Assembly: GCA_963978905.1 (NCBI GenBank)
Contig: OZ022257.1
Span: 54,764,873-54,828,872, forward strand
Reading direction: 5' to 3'
Source: Trichostrongylus colubriformis
Taxonomy: Eukaryota; Nematoda; Chromadorea; Rhabditida; Trichostrongylidae
Length of the DNA: 64,000 bases
The notes beneath the pieces were generated by a model, which was not told where the DNA came from, made no database searches, and saw nothing but the letters and a program-made list of their open reading frames with translations. Position numbers and translations under genes: made by a program. Positions 35,501 to 43,180 of the stretch are shown here, in pieces (position 1 is the first letter of the stretch; every line of letters begins with the position of its first letter).

Positions 35501-37976
35501 AGTTCTTAACTTCAAAGGAAAGATGATAAGGACTCAGCATTTCGAGAGAAGCGTTTTGATTGCCACATTTTTTCGTATTTGTTTACATTTGGTTGTTTAG
35601 CATATTTTTTTAGTCGTTGGTTAGATGATGCGTTGTTTATGTTTAAGCATAAACAGAGCACCATATCGCCTGAGAATAGAAAGCTATTGAATACTATGAC
35701 CGTCGAGCTCTCGTTCATGTCAAGGGATCGTGCACGGAAATGTAACTTTTCGTACATGGTTAACCGAGGTCTTGTAGAAATCAAACCAAGAAAAGCGATT
35801 CCAAAAAACCAATTTTTTTCAAAAAGTAGTAATGTCGCGAGTAGGTGGGCGGGGTCAGGGGCGTTTCGTCGGCGATTAATTGTTCAGATTGATTTGATCA
35901 CAAAACTTCCAGCGCAAGGCCTTCAGACACTGTGTATTAGTCCCCGTTCCTTGGAACTCATCCACAGAAGGTGATCCGAGGCGCTCAGTACAAAAAATTA
36001 TAAGCATGAGAGGTAGTAGAATACAGAACTTTCCGTCATTAGATGTTCCACTTAGTTTTCGGTGCGGGATCGAAAAATTTTGAAGATTGGCGCTAAAATT
36101 TCCATTTGTGCACCATTTCAGAATTTTTATTTTGCATTACTTGGCGTATGATTCATATTTGTTCGTCTTGAATTGCCTTCATCATCAAAGGTTATTCCCG
36201 ATTCATATTTGTTCGTCTTGAATTGCCTTCATCATCAAAGGTTATTCCCTTGGTTGGTTCACGGATTTTAATCGGGTTACGGTGGTGAGATAGCCGTTAG
36301 AAGCATCCATTTTTATTGCACAGGAGTAATCGAACGTGTGATCCAAACGAGGAACCTGGACGTACCCCCCCCCCCAAATTCCATCCGCCGCCAGAGAGTG
36401 GAACCGAACCCAAGAGCCGGAACAAAAGTGGAAGGGCACAGCGACCAGAGGCATCCCCCAAATACAGAGCACGCAGCATACTTTGATTTATATTGTTATT
36501 TACTTTCTGATTACTTTCGGCCATTAAATATTGAATTTTTGGCCCAGTCTTAAAACCAAGTGAGACTTGTATTTGGGTGTTTTCATCATTACATGGCTTC
36601 TTACGATTACAGGTAGGGTGCGCCGGGAGTCGAGGATGCCTCGACGACAGGGGGGTCGCATCTGACCAGATGGAAGGGGAGGTCGTACCTGCAGAAGTCG
36701 CGGTAAGCGCTACAATCTGAACTCTCGTTAAAGACAGCTTTAGGGGAAATTCGGACGAAAAGTAAAAGAAGTAGTGAATATGAAAGCCGAGATGCTTAGT
36801 AGCAGGACAGTGGAGAAAAACGGATGGAAATGGCCGAAAATCCGAGAAATAGGACCCTTTCCCATCGTTGGTTCTAGGCGCGGACGACCTTTCCGTCAGG
36901 AGGCGGGTAGTCCGCATAGGTTTTCCATTGGCATTACCAAGACGTAAACATGAAGGGATGTTCGGAAATGCAACAGCTTCTAATTTCATGTGGTGAGCTC
37001 CAAGTTAAAAGTGAGAAAGCGCGCTGCGATACTTTCAATCCTGCCGATCTCCTTGACCAACCGCACCGTGACCAACCCCTAATCACGTCGCTTGAAGGCG
37101 GGCTGTCCTTGTCCAAGGCGGCTTGCCTTGACGAGGACGCCTCCACCACAGCTCAAGGGGGCGCCTTCCGCGGGGGATTTCGCCATGCATAGGCCTTTCA
37201 GTCCCGTAGTTTTTCACTAAATGACTCCTTTTGGGATCTCTTATCACCCACATTACCCCTAACACAGTCTTTAAGCAGATGAGGGCTGAAGGGTTTTTTT
37301 TTTGCAGCGAACTCGAATGAGAAAATGTGAAATAAATATCTTCTTGCTTCGAGTAAGAATGCATAGCAATAAAACGCATTGCAATTATACAATCCGGTTA
37401 CAATCAGTTACTCATATTGTAGAGAAAAAAGGGGGGCTCGTATGCGGTACCCGTATAGGAGGGAGTCGTACTGGAGCGGCTATATTCCTCGACACCTGGG
37501 AGTGTCTTTATTACAACGCAGAATTGTACCTGTATTTATGTCCCGGTTGAAGGGTGTGAACACGAATAGTGCCGGAACCATCAGATGACGCCAAAAAAGT
37601 CCTGTTTACATCTCGAATTGATGGATCTCTGCATGACACATACATGAGAACAGAAAATGAAGCGAAACAAATGATAGGAGGTGAAAGAAAGCAAGTTCCA
37701 CTCACATAGATGGAGAGATATCCACGACTTTTGCGATGAATTGGTCGAAGGAAGGATGGTGACGCGGTACCTCGACTGTCAGCTGAGAATCAGGCGACCT
37801 TTGATCTTTTCTAACCGCAAATTCCAAAATATCCGACTAAAATGTTCATTTTGGACTGCTATTTTATTTGAAAAAAATGCCTTGAAATCGTTTACCTTTC
37901 CTCCATGGGTATTTGCATTGGATTTTGCAATCGATGATGCTGAAAAGCGATTTTTGAATGATATATTGGTAATTTT
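2598..37976 (-). CDS. dep-1: R3-type receptor protein tyrosine phosphatase, DEP-1-like
   Basis: Single-pass membrane phosphatase that removes phosphate from tyrosines of signalling proteins. In C. elegans DEP-1 antagonises EGF-receptor signalling at the basolateral membrane. I chained 34 exons by splice sites and phase: 3,711 nt, 1,236 codons plus TAG at 2598-2600. Order in the partial protein: FN3-type repeats (about 1-800), membrane-proximal region with cysteines (about 800-880), transmembrane helix (about 886-912), one PTP domain (about 925-1205), short acidic tail. Seen directly: WPD loop ([10 protein letters not shown]), [10 protein letters not shown] with catalytic Cys near 1145, and VQNEQQY Q-loop. 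One catalytic domain plus FN3 repeats is the R3 arrangement, so two-domain LAR or PTP-sigma types are excluded. The first residues are missing because the 5' exons are not all identified. The family call is strong; a few exon edges are less certain. Confidence 0.93.
3345..3414 (+). repeat. tRNA-like sequence in left arm of palindrome
   Basis: Contains an A-box-like gcagctggtagtgtggc and a good B box (gggttcgaatccc) at the spacing expected of a tRNA gene. I see no convincing full cloverleaf, so I read it as a tRNA-derived SINE head and not a functional tRNA. The inverted partner is at about 4812-4880. Confidence 0.55.
4812..4880 (-). repeat. tRNA-like sequence in right arm of palindrome
   Basis: Reverse-complement partner of 3345-3414. 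The B box reads as ggattcgaaccct on the plus strand and the A-box region as ..ctaccagctgctcc... A few mismatches separate it from the left-arm copy, so the arms have begun to diverge. Confidence 0.55.
6427..6542. repeat. 58-bp tandem duplication in an intron
   Basis: Two adjacent units, each with gtggaacactc..gc.attccg..attttatgg.ttatgggttacag, with the second starting about 58 bp after the first and a few substitutions. It sits in the dep-1 intron next to the exon at 6409. Confidence 0.85.
7935..8075. repeat. Dispersed repeat family M, copy 1
   Basis: Shares gcctatacagt..g.g.g.., ..tcc..ccagacga.tc.. and ..ggaaggc..ggtt.. with copies near 13745-13905 and 42740-42965. Identity is only moderate. 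The minus-strand reading [11 protein letters not shown] resembles SSGRIKALTCTSAG of the 42.8-kb copy, so it may be part of an old retroelement; that is inference. Confidence 0.55.
9675..9942 (+). CDS. Candidate small membrane protein ORFs (two overlapping frames)
   Basis: Not recognised. An ATG at 9675 opens a 68-codon frame to 9881. It begins with a long hydrophobic stretch ([20 protein letters not shown] then FVVIWLF), probably a signal anchor, followed by a polar tail ending EKTPQEE. In another frame an ATG at 9808 gives 44 codons to 9942 that are strongly basic in the middle ([14 protein letters not shown]) and end SPHNRLQR. The two could be parts of one gene joined by a splice or separated by a frameshift. 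However, the only possible intron between them is about 36 nt. The pair lies on the strand opposite dep-1, inside its 8.7-kb intron. Both look more protein-like than chance frames nearby, but there is no family evidence. Confidence 0.25.
11637..12710. repeat. Direct repeat pair (about 220 bp units)
   Basis: Segments 11637-11860 and about 12485-12710 are diverged direct copies. Both carry ..atgcttac.gattat.., ..ctaaactgga.tg.. and ..gctttgca..gcgtaaaa... The DNA just upstream of the second unit (12365-12470) recurs at 15960-16075, so the pair belongs to a larger dispersed repeat. Confidence 0.7.
13745..13905. repeat. Dispersed repeat family M, copy 2
   Basis: Matches 42740-42965 in blocks such as ctatacagtgacctgcg.., ..gtacaagt.agtg.ttttat, ..cctagacga.tctgg and ..gatggaaggc.tggttgg. 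It lies in the 8.7-kb dep-1 intron. Confidence 0.65.
15960..16075. repeat. Copy of the repeat at 12365-12470
   Basis: Shares cattgaagcatttgtgggat, ..gagag.aacgacga..aattggt and ..cccagctcaacag..cccgccca with 12365-12470. It ends about 200 bp from the transmembrane exon. Confidence 0.75.
16272..16389 (-). other. dep-1: Transmembrane and stop-transfer exon of dep-1
   Basis: This 118-nt exon encodes the single membrane-spanning helix. After EVAARG comes a run of about 25 hydrophobic residues ([20 protein letters not shown] and on), then the basic stop-transfer WNRSKKA. Its 3' phase (two bases, AG) fits exactly onto the exon at 7562 to read [12 protein letters not shown]. No separate juxtamembrane exon is therefore needed across the 8.7-kb intron. 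Its 5' phase fits the exon ending at 17432. Confidence 0.93.
19530..19640. repeat. AT-rich low-complexity stretch
   Basis: Irregular repetition of attataaaaat/aaaattataaaa units within an intron. Confidence 0.7.
20615..20690 (-). repeat. tRNA-derived SINE, inverted copy
   Basis: Reverse complement of the neighbouring unit at 20705-20843: gccgagttatgggcaaaaat, ..gagactcgaa.., ..tactttccgagcat... It has diverged and lost the A-box side. It forms a head-to-head pair with that unit. Confidence 0.6.
20705..20843 (+). repeat. tRNA-derived SINE
   Basis: A-box-like ttggtagcgtaatggatta followed by B box gtgttcgagtcccgtc at tRNA spacing, then a non-tRNA body (tttttgctcataactcagca). The same layout recurs at 50242 and 50767. 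There is no acceptor-stem pairing, so it is not a tRNA gene. Confidence 0.65.
21901..22635 (-). CDS. Unrecognised 244-codon open reading frame in a dep-1 intron
   Basis: Uninterrupted frame, long for DNA of this composition. The first about 30 codons come from MITE copy 22539-22671, so the true start, if any, is later, perhaps the ATG at about 22494 ([19 protein letters not shown]..). Visible: no signal peptide, no membrane segment, many Ser, Pro and Lys; [20 protein letters not shown] in the middle and an Arg/Lys-rich C-terminal half. I recognise no domain. It sits on the same strand as dep-1 in its 7.1-kb intron and could be a retained exon, an intronless gene, a retrocopy or a chance frame. 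Phase analysis shows it is not needed to join the dep-1 exons at 24734 and 17585. Confidence 0.25.
   Translation of the reverse strand: MSLICEVTTLRNIKVVVSRVKVQRHKIAKSDVDLNGSPTSKIVLSKKMAASVQSAPGRFAMGAVTAPEASPFLKVTKGSSKGFPFPAHLSKYTPPQYDPPFQGSLYTVYNKTSIPGNHQTSFERALSPVQHLIGRIIVLCLTSNHTVLRSSSMPGGTKEDPEVSKSHITHHVLRGKSNDVIRRANSIFPRKGGLRELYKPVLLILPVNQMGDLRQGCMASFRFASAQLSFVKQKCSAKLRTAEN
22539..22671. mobile_element. MITE family A, copy 2
   Basis: Ends acgtcagactttgcaatttt.. / ..aaaatcgtgaagtctgacg with internal gttgcactttcacacgcgat. It is a compact 130-bp palindrome-like copy. Confidence 0.8.
25673..25919. mobile_element. MITE family B (Mutator-like), copy 1
   Basis: Inverted termini: ggtggcgattggtcgaattt.. 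on the left and the complement of gtgtggcaattggtcgaatt on the right. Flanks gagggcatc and gaggtcatt agree at 7 of 9 positions, a decayed 9-bp target duplication. The interior (..ccgtgagggaa.tttgaa.., ..tgcaggtcggaagctccag..) matches copy 2 in the opposite orientation. It lies in the dep-1 intron between exons 25185 and 26419. Confidence 0.75.
27111..27262. mobile_element. MITE family A, copy 3
   Basis: Right end gccgcaaaatcgcaaagtct plus gacggcgg, with left-end complement ..gattttgcggcgtcgc... The core is cgcacgcgatactaccacct. This is one of the best preserved copies. Confidence 0.85.
27916..28166. mobile_element. MITE family B (Mutator-like), copy 2
   Basis: Begins gggtggaggtcgactgcgaa and ends with the near-complement ..cgattagtcgacctcg..ccaccc. 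Flanks tgcgtagca (27907-27915) and tgtatagca (28167-28175) match at 7 of 9. Subterminal gaattttcgcgcggccg and ccgcgagtgcgacgccgtga define the family. Confidence 0.8.
29621..29667 (-). other. dep-1 exon-intron junction copied in MITE B3
   Basis: Contains the last 19 nt of the exon ending at 29649 (..TGTGAACTCCAAG) and the first 28 nt of its intron (gtaagcaccactgtgacg..). A 47-bp near-identical copy (44 of 47) is found inside the MITE at 30812-30858. Confidence 0.85.
30698..31016. mobile_element. MITE family B (Mutator-like), copy 3, carrying a dep-1 fragment
   Basis: Termini gggtgagtacacttatgaca and the complement of gggtgtgtacacttatgaca. It is flanked by a perfect 9-bp duplication gctgccagt (30689-30697 and 31017-31025), the hallmark of Mutator-type insertion. 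The interior has the family's tgcaatctttgaag.. block plus a 47-bp segment (30812-30858) nearly identical to the dep-1 exon-intron junction at 29621-29667. An 18-bp part of that segment is repeated once more at 30863-30880. It lies in the dep-1 intron between exons 30566 and 31978. Confidence 0.88.
31400..31975. repeat. Inverted repeat in dep-1 intron
   Basis: Segment 31440-31580 and the reverse complement of about 31785-31925 match at roughly 70%: ..gaatcgtacacggaaaactgag.. against ..ctcattttccgtgcacgattc.., and ..gcatgc.. near both inner ends. The right arm ends close to the splice donor of the exon at 31978. Confidence 0.6.
34297..34402. mobile_element. MITE family A, copy 4 (degenerate)
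   Basis: Retains tgcaaagtatgaaggcggcc at one end and cagaatcgcaaagtatgagg at the other, with a short degenerate core. Confidence 0.5.
35050..35170. repeat. Dispersed repeat family Q, copy 1
   Basis: Shares ..gag.caacgaatgac.tt.., ..ggt..cg.tgcagttcga.g.gatg and cgggagatgcgaatacag with 39915-40040. A reversed, weaker copy lies at about 54590-54670. Confidence 0.65.
36150..36249. repeat. Perfect 50-bp tandem duplication
   Basis: The 50-bp unit beginning gattcatatttgttcgtctt and ending ggttattccc occurs twice back to back (36150-36199 and 36200-36249) without a mismatch, so the duplication is recent or an assembly artefact. Confidence 0.97.
36616..37506. repeat. GGGTCGTA-rich repeat family D, copy 1, interrupted
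   Basis: Starts ccgggagtcgaggatgcctc and ends ..cacctgggagtgtc. Internal ..gcagcgaactcg.atgag.., ..gtgaaataaatatctt.. and ..gcaata/gtaaaa.. match copy 2 at 48035-48380. It is split by the TTAA-flanked element 36728-37274. Its right end lies about 23 bp from the dep-1 splice donor at 37529. Confidence 0.85.
36728..37274. mobile_element. TTAA-flanked (piggyBac-like) non-autonomous element, copy 1
   Basis: Bounded by TTAA at 36728-36731 and 37271-37274. Inverted ends are TTAAAGACAGCTTTAGGGG and the complement of TTAAAGACTGTGTTAGGGG. Comparison with the uninterrupted repeat at 48.1 kb shows a single TTAA-like site there, so TTAA was duplicated on insertion, as in the piggyBac superfamily. No transposase frame; the 230-codon frame crossing it is a composite of repeats. 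Confidence 0.85.
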
Positions 37977-38439
37977 CTGAGGTTGGAATTGGATTCCATG
38001 TTAAGAATGATTGATGTAAAAGATCTCTGGAAGGGGTTCTGGTTCAGCGAATTCCTTCAAAAACTCCTTTCCGGTGAATCTCAAAAAGCGATGGATGGAA
38101 CCGAGTGCCTGGTCGATTGCGATTAGCAAAACTTCCATCAATGTGCCCTTATGAGACTGAAGTGTCATTATGCGGTAGTAATGAGTCTAACGCTGCCTGC
38201 ACCTTTTAGGTGAAAAACTTGTGCAAACCGGAAGTAAGCCTACAGTACTCGGTAACTATATTGAGCGTTAATGTTTCCTATCATAATTGAGGTCACGCAT
38301 AATTTACTTTATTTTATACTGAAGCGATCCCCCTTTTCACCTCCCACTGGATCAAACAGTAGATCAGCCTCGAGGAGATCCTATTTTATCGGTTTCAGGA
38401 AGGAGGTTAAATTTGCCGAGTGGAAGGCGAACTGAGATT

Positions 38440-38742
38440 GATGTCAGACTTTGCGACTTGGAGGTTCTGTGATTTTCCGTCTAAGCCGTGCAAAACAGAA
38501 ACCAAACTAACTCTTTATTATAAGAGCCCCAAAAATTTTTCATTAATTATTACTTCACCATTTGAAATTTATACATTCAAGAAAGAATTGCAACGTTTTA
38601 TTTGTGGTGTCTCGCTATCGCAAGCGACTCTGCCATTTGGGAGTTCCACGATTCTGCCATGTCGCTGGTTCACATTCGAACTAGCAGTCATTTAAAATTA
38701 ACTCGCGACGTCGCATGTGAACTAGCGACATCGCAAAGTTAA
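38440..38742. mobile_element. MITE family A, copy 5 (long, with AT-rich centre)
   Basis: Left end gatgtcagactttgcgactt, right end ..cgcgacgtcgcatgtgaac and ..gcgacatcgcaaagt. It is longer than the other copies, with about 150 bp of AT-rich DNA in the middle. Confidence 0.55.
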
Positions 38743-39180
38743 TTTAGAGAAAAAAATTCAAGTTCACTCTGGCTCTTTCTCGGCGCTCTTTTGGGCGCGT
38801 TTTATGTTTGCGAAACCAAGGACCATTGGGCAGCTCCTGCTGTGGGAATCCCATTCCGTACCCTGTATAGGAACTGAAGTCGAAGTTACTCCATTTCCTC
38901 GGTACGACGCCATGAACTGTGGTCCCCGTGTATCTCAGTTTTCCTAATTCACATTCCTATGACTGACCATAAGACTACTACGGTGCGCCTTTTCCTATTA
39001 CAGCGTCTTTGTCCCGCAACCCACGTAGTGACTCATACACATACTCATTCATTCCCGCTACTTTCTGTGGGCACAGTCACTGTGATATGAGTCACTCACT
39101 GGACGTTAGCTCCATCTTTCACATTTCATAGTTTTTCAGAAGTTTCTTAAGCAACAACAAGAAACTTTTTTCGAAAAAAG

Positions 39181-39450
39181 GTATGTACTGCGCAGTGAAA
39201 GACACTTCGATATGTCTGACATGGCGTGGGACGGTAAATTTTTCGCCAAGAAAACCATGTTTATGCTTTATATGATGTTATTAATTTATCTATTTATTCA
39301 TATACTGTCAAAACAGGTGTGTACTGTGCAGTGAAAGGCATCTTGATTGTCTGACGAAGTGTGGGACGGTACATTTTTTCGTCAAGGAAACTATATATAT
39401 ATTTTTATATAATGTTATTTACTTATCTATTTGTTTATGTATATACTGCT
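39181..39450. repeat. Diverged tandem duplication (about 130 bp units)
   Basis: Two units each with ggt.tgtactg.gcagtgaaa, ..tgtctgac..gtgggacggta.attttt.cg and ..atgttatt.a.ttatctatt, adjacent and in the same direction. Confidence 0.75.
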
Positions 39451-39914
39451 GCCCCATGTTTCTTTTCTGTAGGCAATGGATGGCGGCAGAATGACCACTT
39501 TAGGTATCTATTCTTAAATTTGTGAGTTAGCCATATGTACGCTCTAGCGTACAAAACTGTCACCTCAGAGTTTTGCTCTCTACTTCACATGTACACCTTC
39601 CACTTTTAATTCGGATTGAAAATTATGATTTTTCATTGGCTATTAAGCTTTTAGTCTTATCCGGTCCTCATCTTTCCCATTTCTGATCATGTATATCCAT
39701 TTACTTTGATTTTTTTTTCATAATGAAGTATACAAAGTGTATCGGGCAAACGGGTGACACCTTTTGTTCAAGGGCACATCAGACTGCATCTGTTAGGGAT
39801 CTAACCCCATTGGAAGTTGTTTACTTAAGGTGTTGATTTACTTTTTCACTATTTCTGAGATTCGTTCATTAGGATCGGTCGTGAGATTCGAAAAGAAATG
39901 GCGAATTAATAGAA

Positions 39915-40040
39915 TTGAAATACACTCTACGAGGCAACAAATGACGTTTCCTACAGCGAGCAACTCGGAAAGGTGTTGTCGCAGTTCGAAGCGATGCGCG
40001 GGAGATGCGAATACAGACCATATGTCACGCTTTTGAATCC
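39915..40040. repeat. Dispersed repeat family Q, copy 2
   Basis: Contains acgaggcaacaaatgacgtt, ..cgcagttcgaagcgatgcg and cgggagatgcgaatacagac, matching 35050-35170. Confidence 0.65.
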
Positions 40041-40407
40041 GAATTCCTCTGCCGATCATCGTTTTAGACTTTTTAAGAATTTAGAATTTATAGTTCAGTG
40101 TTTTGGAATGAATAGAACTGGATTCCTAGTTCAGTTAGAACCACATGTTATGTAAAGGAATCTGTGCGGTGGGTTTGATGACTCTATCCCCCGTACCCTC
40201 TTTTGCTATGTATGTACGAAGCATGGGTGTTGACTGTGTAAACATGGTCACAACCTCAATGACTGGCCGATTCGAGCCGCTAAAGAGAAAAGCCGCGAAA
40301 GGTATCGCATTGTTGGGGGAAATCAGCTAAGTGCCGATGTTTTGACAAATGATGAAATGGAAATTTATCGTGACGATCTATGAATCGTGGAGGAAATCAA
40401 AACGAAC

Positions 40408-40474
40408 CTCGTAACTCTTTTGCAGTGAAGACGATGGCTGTAGCCAAGGTCAGCACACTTTTTATAATCAGCAT
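40408..40474 (-). other. Candidate signal-peptide exon (start of dep-1?)
   Basis: From an ATG at 40474-40472 the minus strand reads MLIIKSVLTLATAIVFTAKE and then LR: a short basic start and a hydrophobic core, as in a signal peptide. A possible donor (G|gttcgt) follows at 40407. It ends in phase 1, whereas the first firm dep-1 exon (37976) starts in phase 0. Another exon between them would therefore be required if this is the true start. I found no convincing one in 37977-40407. Confidence 0.4.
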
Positions 40475-41159
40475 AACCACTTCAAGGCCAACATCTGAGC
40501 TAACGCGAAGCACTCTTAGAACAATCGATAGTGTGCCTAAATATCGAGGAAAAAATAAGTATTTTCATAGTTGCAGTGATGATTAAAGGGGAAGAAGAGA
40601 AGGGAATGGATATAGCATTTCCCAAATTGGGTCAAGTGGTTGAAAGGATTAGCAGCAGCAGCAGAACTCCGCGGGATAAGTTGGATCTCGTGTGGATGTC
40701 GAGCAGAGCCCACACGGAACAACAGATGCTTATAAACAGAACGAGTAGTGCTTAGCACAAGGAGAATGACTTGCTGTCACCTATCGCTGGCGACGATCAA
40801 CACTCATCGCGTACAAGTGGCGATGTGACCTTCTCCCCCCGTAACACAGACGGAAATCGTTCAAAATACAAAATCTACAGGCGAAAATTAAAAATTACAA
40901 GAAGAACAAGATGAAAGATAGTGATGGCTATGAGGTACCGGTTTCTGATTCGGTATGATAAGACGATGGGAACGAGAAACGATGCACGAATCACCTAGCA
41001 ATGACATTAGATCGAACGTGTTTTCCAACAAGGGCAACACAACTGATGATTGAGGGTGGACATTTTGTTCCAGAGATCTTTACCTTTCTCATTATTTCCC
41101 TTTTATCATTGATTCATTGTTTTCAATGTTAATGATTGAATAATATGGACTGAACAATG

Positions 41160-43180
41160 CCTGATTTTTTTTTCTTATGAAGCAATGAACTTTTCATTAG
41201 ACGTGTTGATGGGTTGGTACGACAAGAAAAAAATTATTTGAGATTTCTCGAAAGTTTTTTATCCGATGAGAGTTCACCTTGAAACTCTCTTGGTCCCAAG
41301 AGGTTTGTATGAATGCGCGACAGAAGCATCTCCTCATTATTTTCCGACTTCCCTATGATTCAAGCTCGTCAATTTTGATTTCAGTACCTACTGATTTTCA
41401 CCGCAGCTCGCGATACGAAAGTTATGAGCAAAAGCGAACCCACACTCGATACTTTTGAACTTTGAATTTTGAATTTTTTATTTCCGCTTTCCATCATCCC
41501 TTCTTCAGCACCTTTATGAACTCAGAATATGTGATTCTCACGAGCCTTAATCTCTTTTCTTATCAACTATGAGAATGGCCCCCCGAAACTGGCAACTTCT
41601 ACGTGGTCTGGGAACATGTAACTTTCTACAACATTCCCTCCTGTTTTTTTTTCGTCACTTCGCCTTTTAAATATCTCCCTCGGACATGCATCGTGTTTAG
41701 CGCCATGGAGATACCGAATTTGCAGTCTCAGTCACCATCCTGACACTCGAACCCGAAACCACCGCGCGGGAATAATTGGAGGCATTTTGATTTGCAGCAA
41801 AAGACCCCAAAATTAACAGGAAAGAGAAGTGTGTGGCCAGAACCCGTGACCTCGCGCTCCGCGCTCTTTCTTGACCTCTAAATTCAATCCACCACGCGAG
41901 GTTGAGGTAGTGCTCTTCAGTTTACCGAAAAGTATGGCCTAGTGGTGGTCCATGTTGCGCCCCGGTCGCAAAGTACGCATGTTATACTTGATTGATCGAT
42001 ACCGAGAGCTGGTTAGGTACTCTGTTGAAAAAGTTCTCGGGATTGTGAAAGTCTTGAAGTGACTTGAGTCTCAAGTTTTTCGGACTTTTCAGGCTCTGAA
42101 GAAGGCGAATACGCCGAAACATTAGCCTGGAATAAATAGGATCGTGAATCTTGGAAGGCTTTAACAAAATTAGGTAGAGAGTCTTCTTTTATGCGATCAG
42201 GTCCTCAATGATCGTATGGTTCGGTAACATTTTGAACACTCATATTTTGAGACTTACTATTTACTTTCTGGATTATTATTTACTGTCATTATTTTATTTA
42301 TTATTATTAGATATTTAGATTTATTCAGAGATTATTTAGATACAATGATATTATGATATTGCCGGAGAGGTTTACTTGTTACTAGACCCATTTACATAGC
42401 AAGAATAAACCTATGACGCGGAGGTTGGAGAGGATAAGTTGCGCCGCTCTTACAGACATGTTACCAGAGAACAAATTTAGAATTGGTTCCACAAGGGCTA
42501 TCCAAAACTTCTATTCCTTCGAGAATAGTACCACAGTCGCTTGATAGGATGGAAACACTGAACTGTAATGCGCTAAGCCCTGCTAATGTATGGGCAGACC
42601 ACATTTAAAACTATCCTTTCTTGAAAAGAACAGGAAAGCGTGGCGCATTTCATCCCAAAAGGGGATCGATCAATGGCTTTCAATGTTAATGAATGAAATG
42701 ATATGAAATGATAAAATTGATCAATCGTTTCCTGGGATGCGCCGTACGTTCCAGTTTTTTCAGTATCGTTGTGGCTGGTGAATGTAATGTGGCTTATACA
42801 GTGACTTGCGGTGGCCAGCCGATGTACAAGTGAGTGCTTTTATCCTCCCAGACGAGTCTGATACCAAGTTACCGAACCCGCAGGGATGGAAGGCTTGGTT
42901 GGCCTGGGCAGGCGTTGATGCGGGATCTGATCCCCGCACCATGAGAGTGGGGTGTGCGCCATCTGTCACTTAACCACCTCCGCCCTTCAATGTTGATAAT
43001 TGAAATAATATGAACTGAATAATGCCTTATCTTTTTATGAAGCGATGGGTTGCTGGGCTGTACGACAAAAAAAGTTACTTAAGATTTTTTTGAAAGTTTT
43101 TTATCCGATGAGAGTTCACCTTGGAACTCTCTAGGCCCTGAGGGGTTTGTATGAACGCGCGACGGAAGCATATTCTTGGA
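41160..43180. repeat. Direct repeat pair (about 175 bp units)
   Basis: Units 41160-41340 and 43015-43180 share gaagc.atg, ggtacgacaa.aaaaa, ttttttatccgatgagagtt, ..caccttg.aactctct.gg and gtttgtatgaa.gcgcgac. Confidence 0.8.
42740..42965. repeat. Dispersed repeat family M, copy 3
   Basis: Longest copy of the family also seen at 7935 and 13745. The minus-strand frame reads DSSGRIKALTCTSAGHRKSL, with similar but broken wording in the other two copies. It may be an old coding repeat. Confidence 0.65.

Larger units (their letters stand above)
34446..37976 (-). other. dep-1: Most N-terminal confidently chained exons of dep-1
   Basis: Exons 37976-37896, 37782-37706, 37628-37530 and 34602-34446 encode an FN3 repeat. 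It runs from [20 protein letters not shown] through [20 protein letters not shown] and [13 protein letters not shown] to [13 protein letters not shown]. The exon 37628-37530 and exon 34602 join across a codon (AG|T) to give the FN3-type KYSISIVG. A repeat copy ends only about 24 nt inside the intron from the donor at 37529. Exon 37976 begins in phase 0, so at least one more exon lies upstream. Confidence 0.82.

Noticed and set aside
36297..36989. 230-codon minus-strand open frame
   Set aside because: It crosses the edge of the TTAA element and repeat D. The part inside the element has a similar frame in the other copy (59852-60115). It is a composite of repeats, not a gene.
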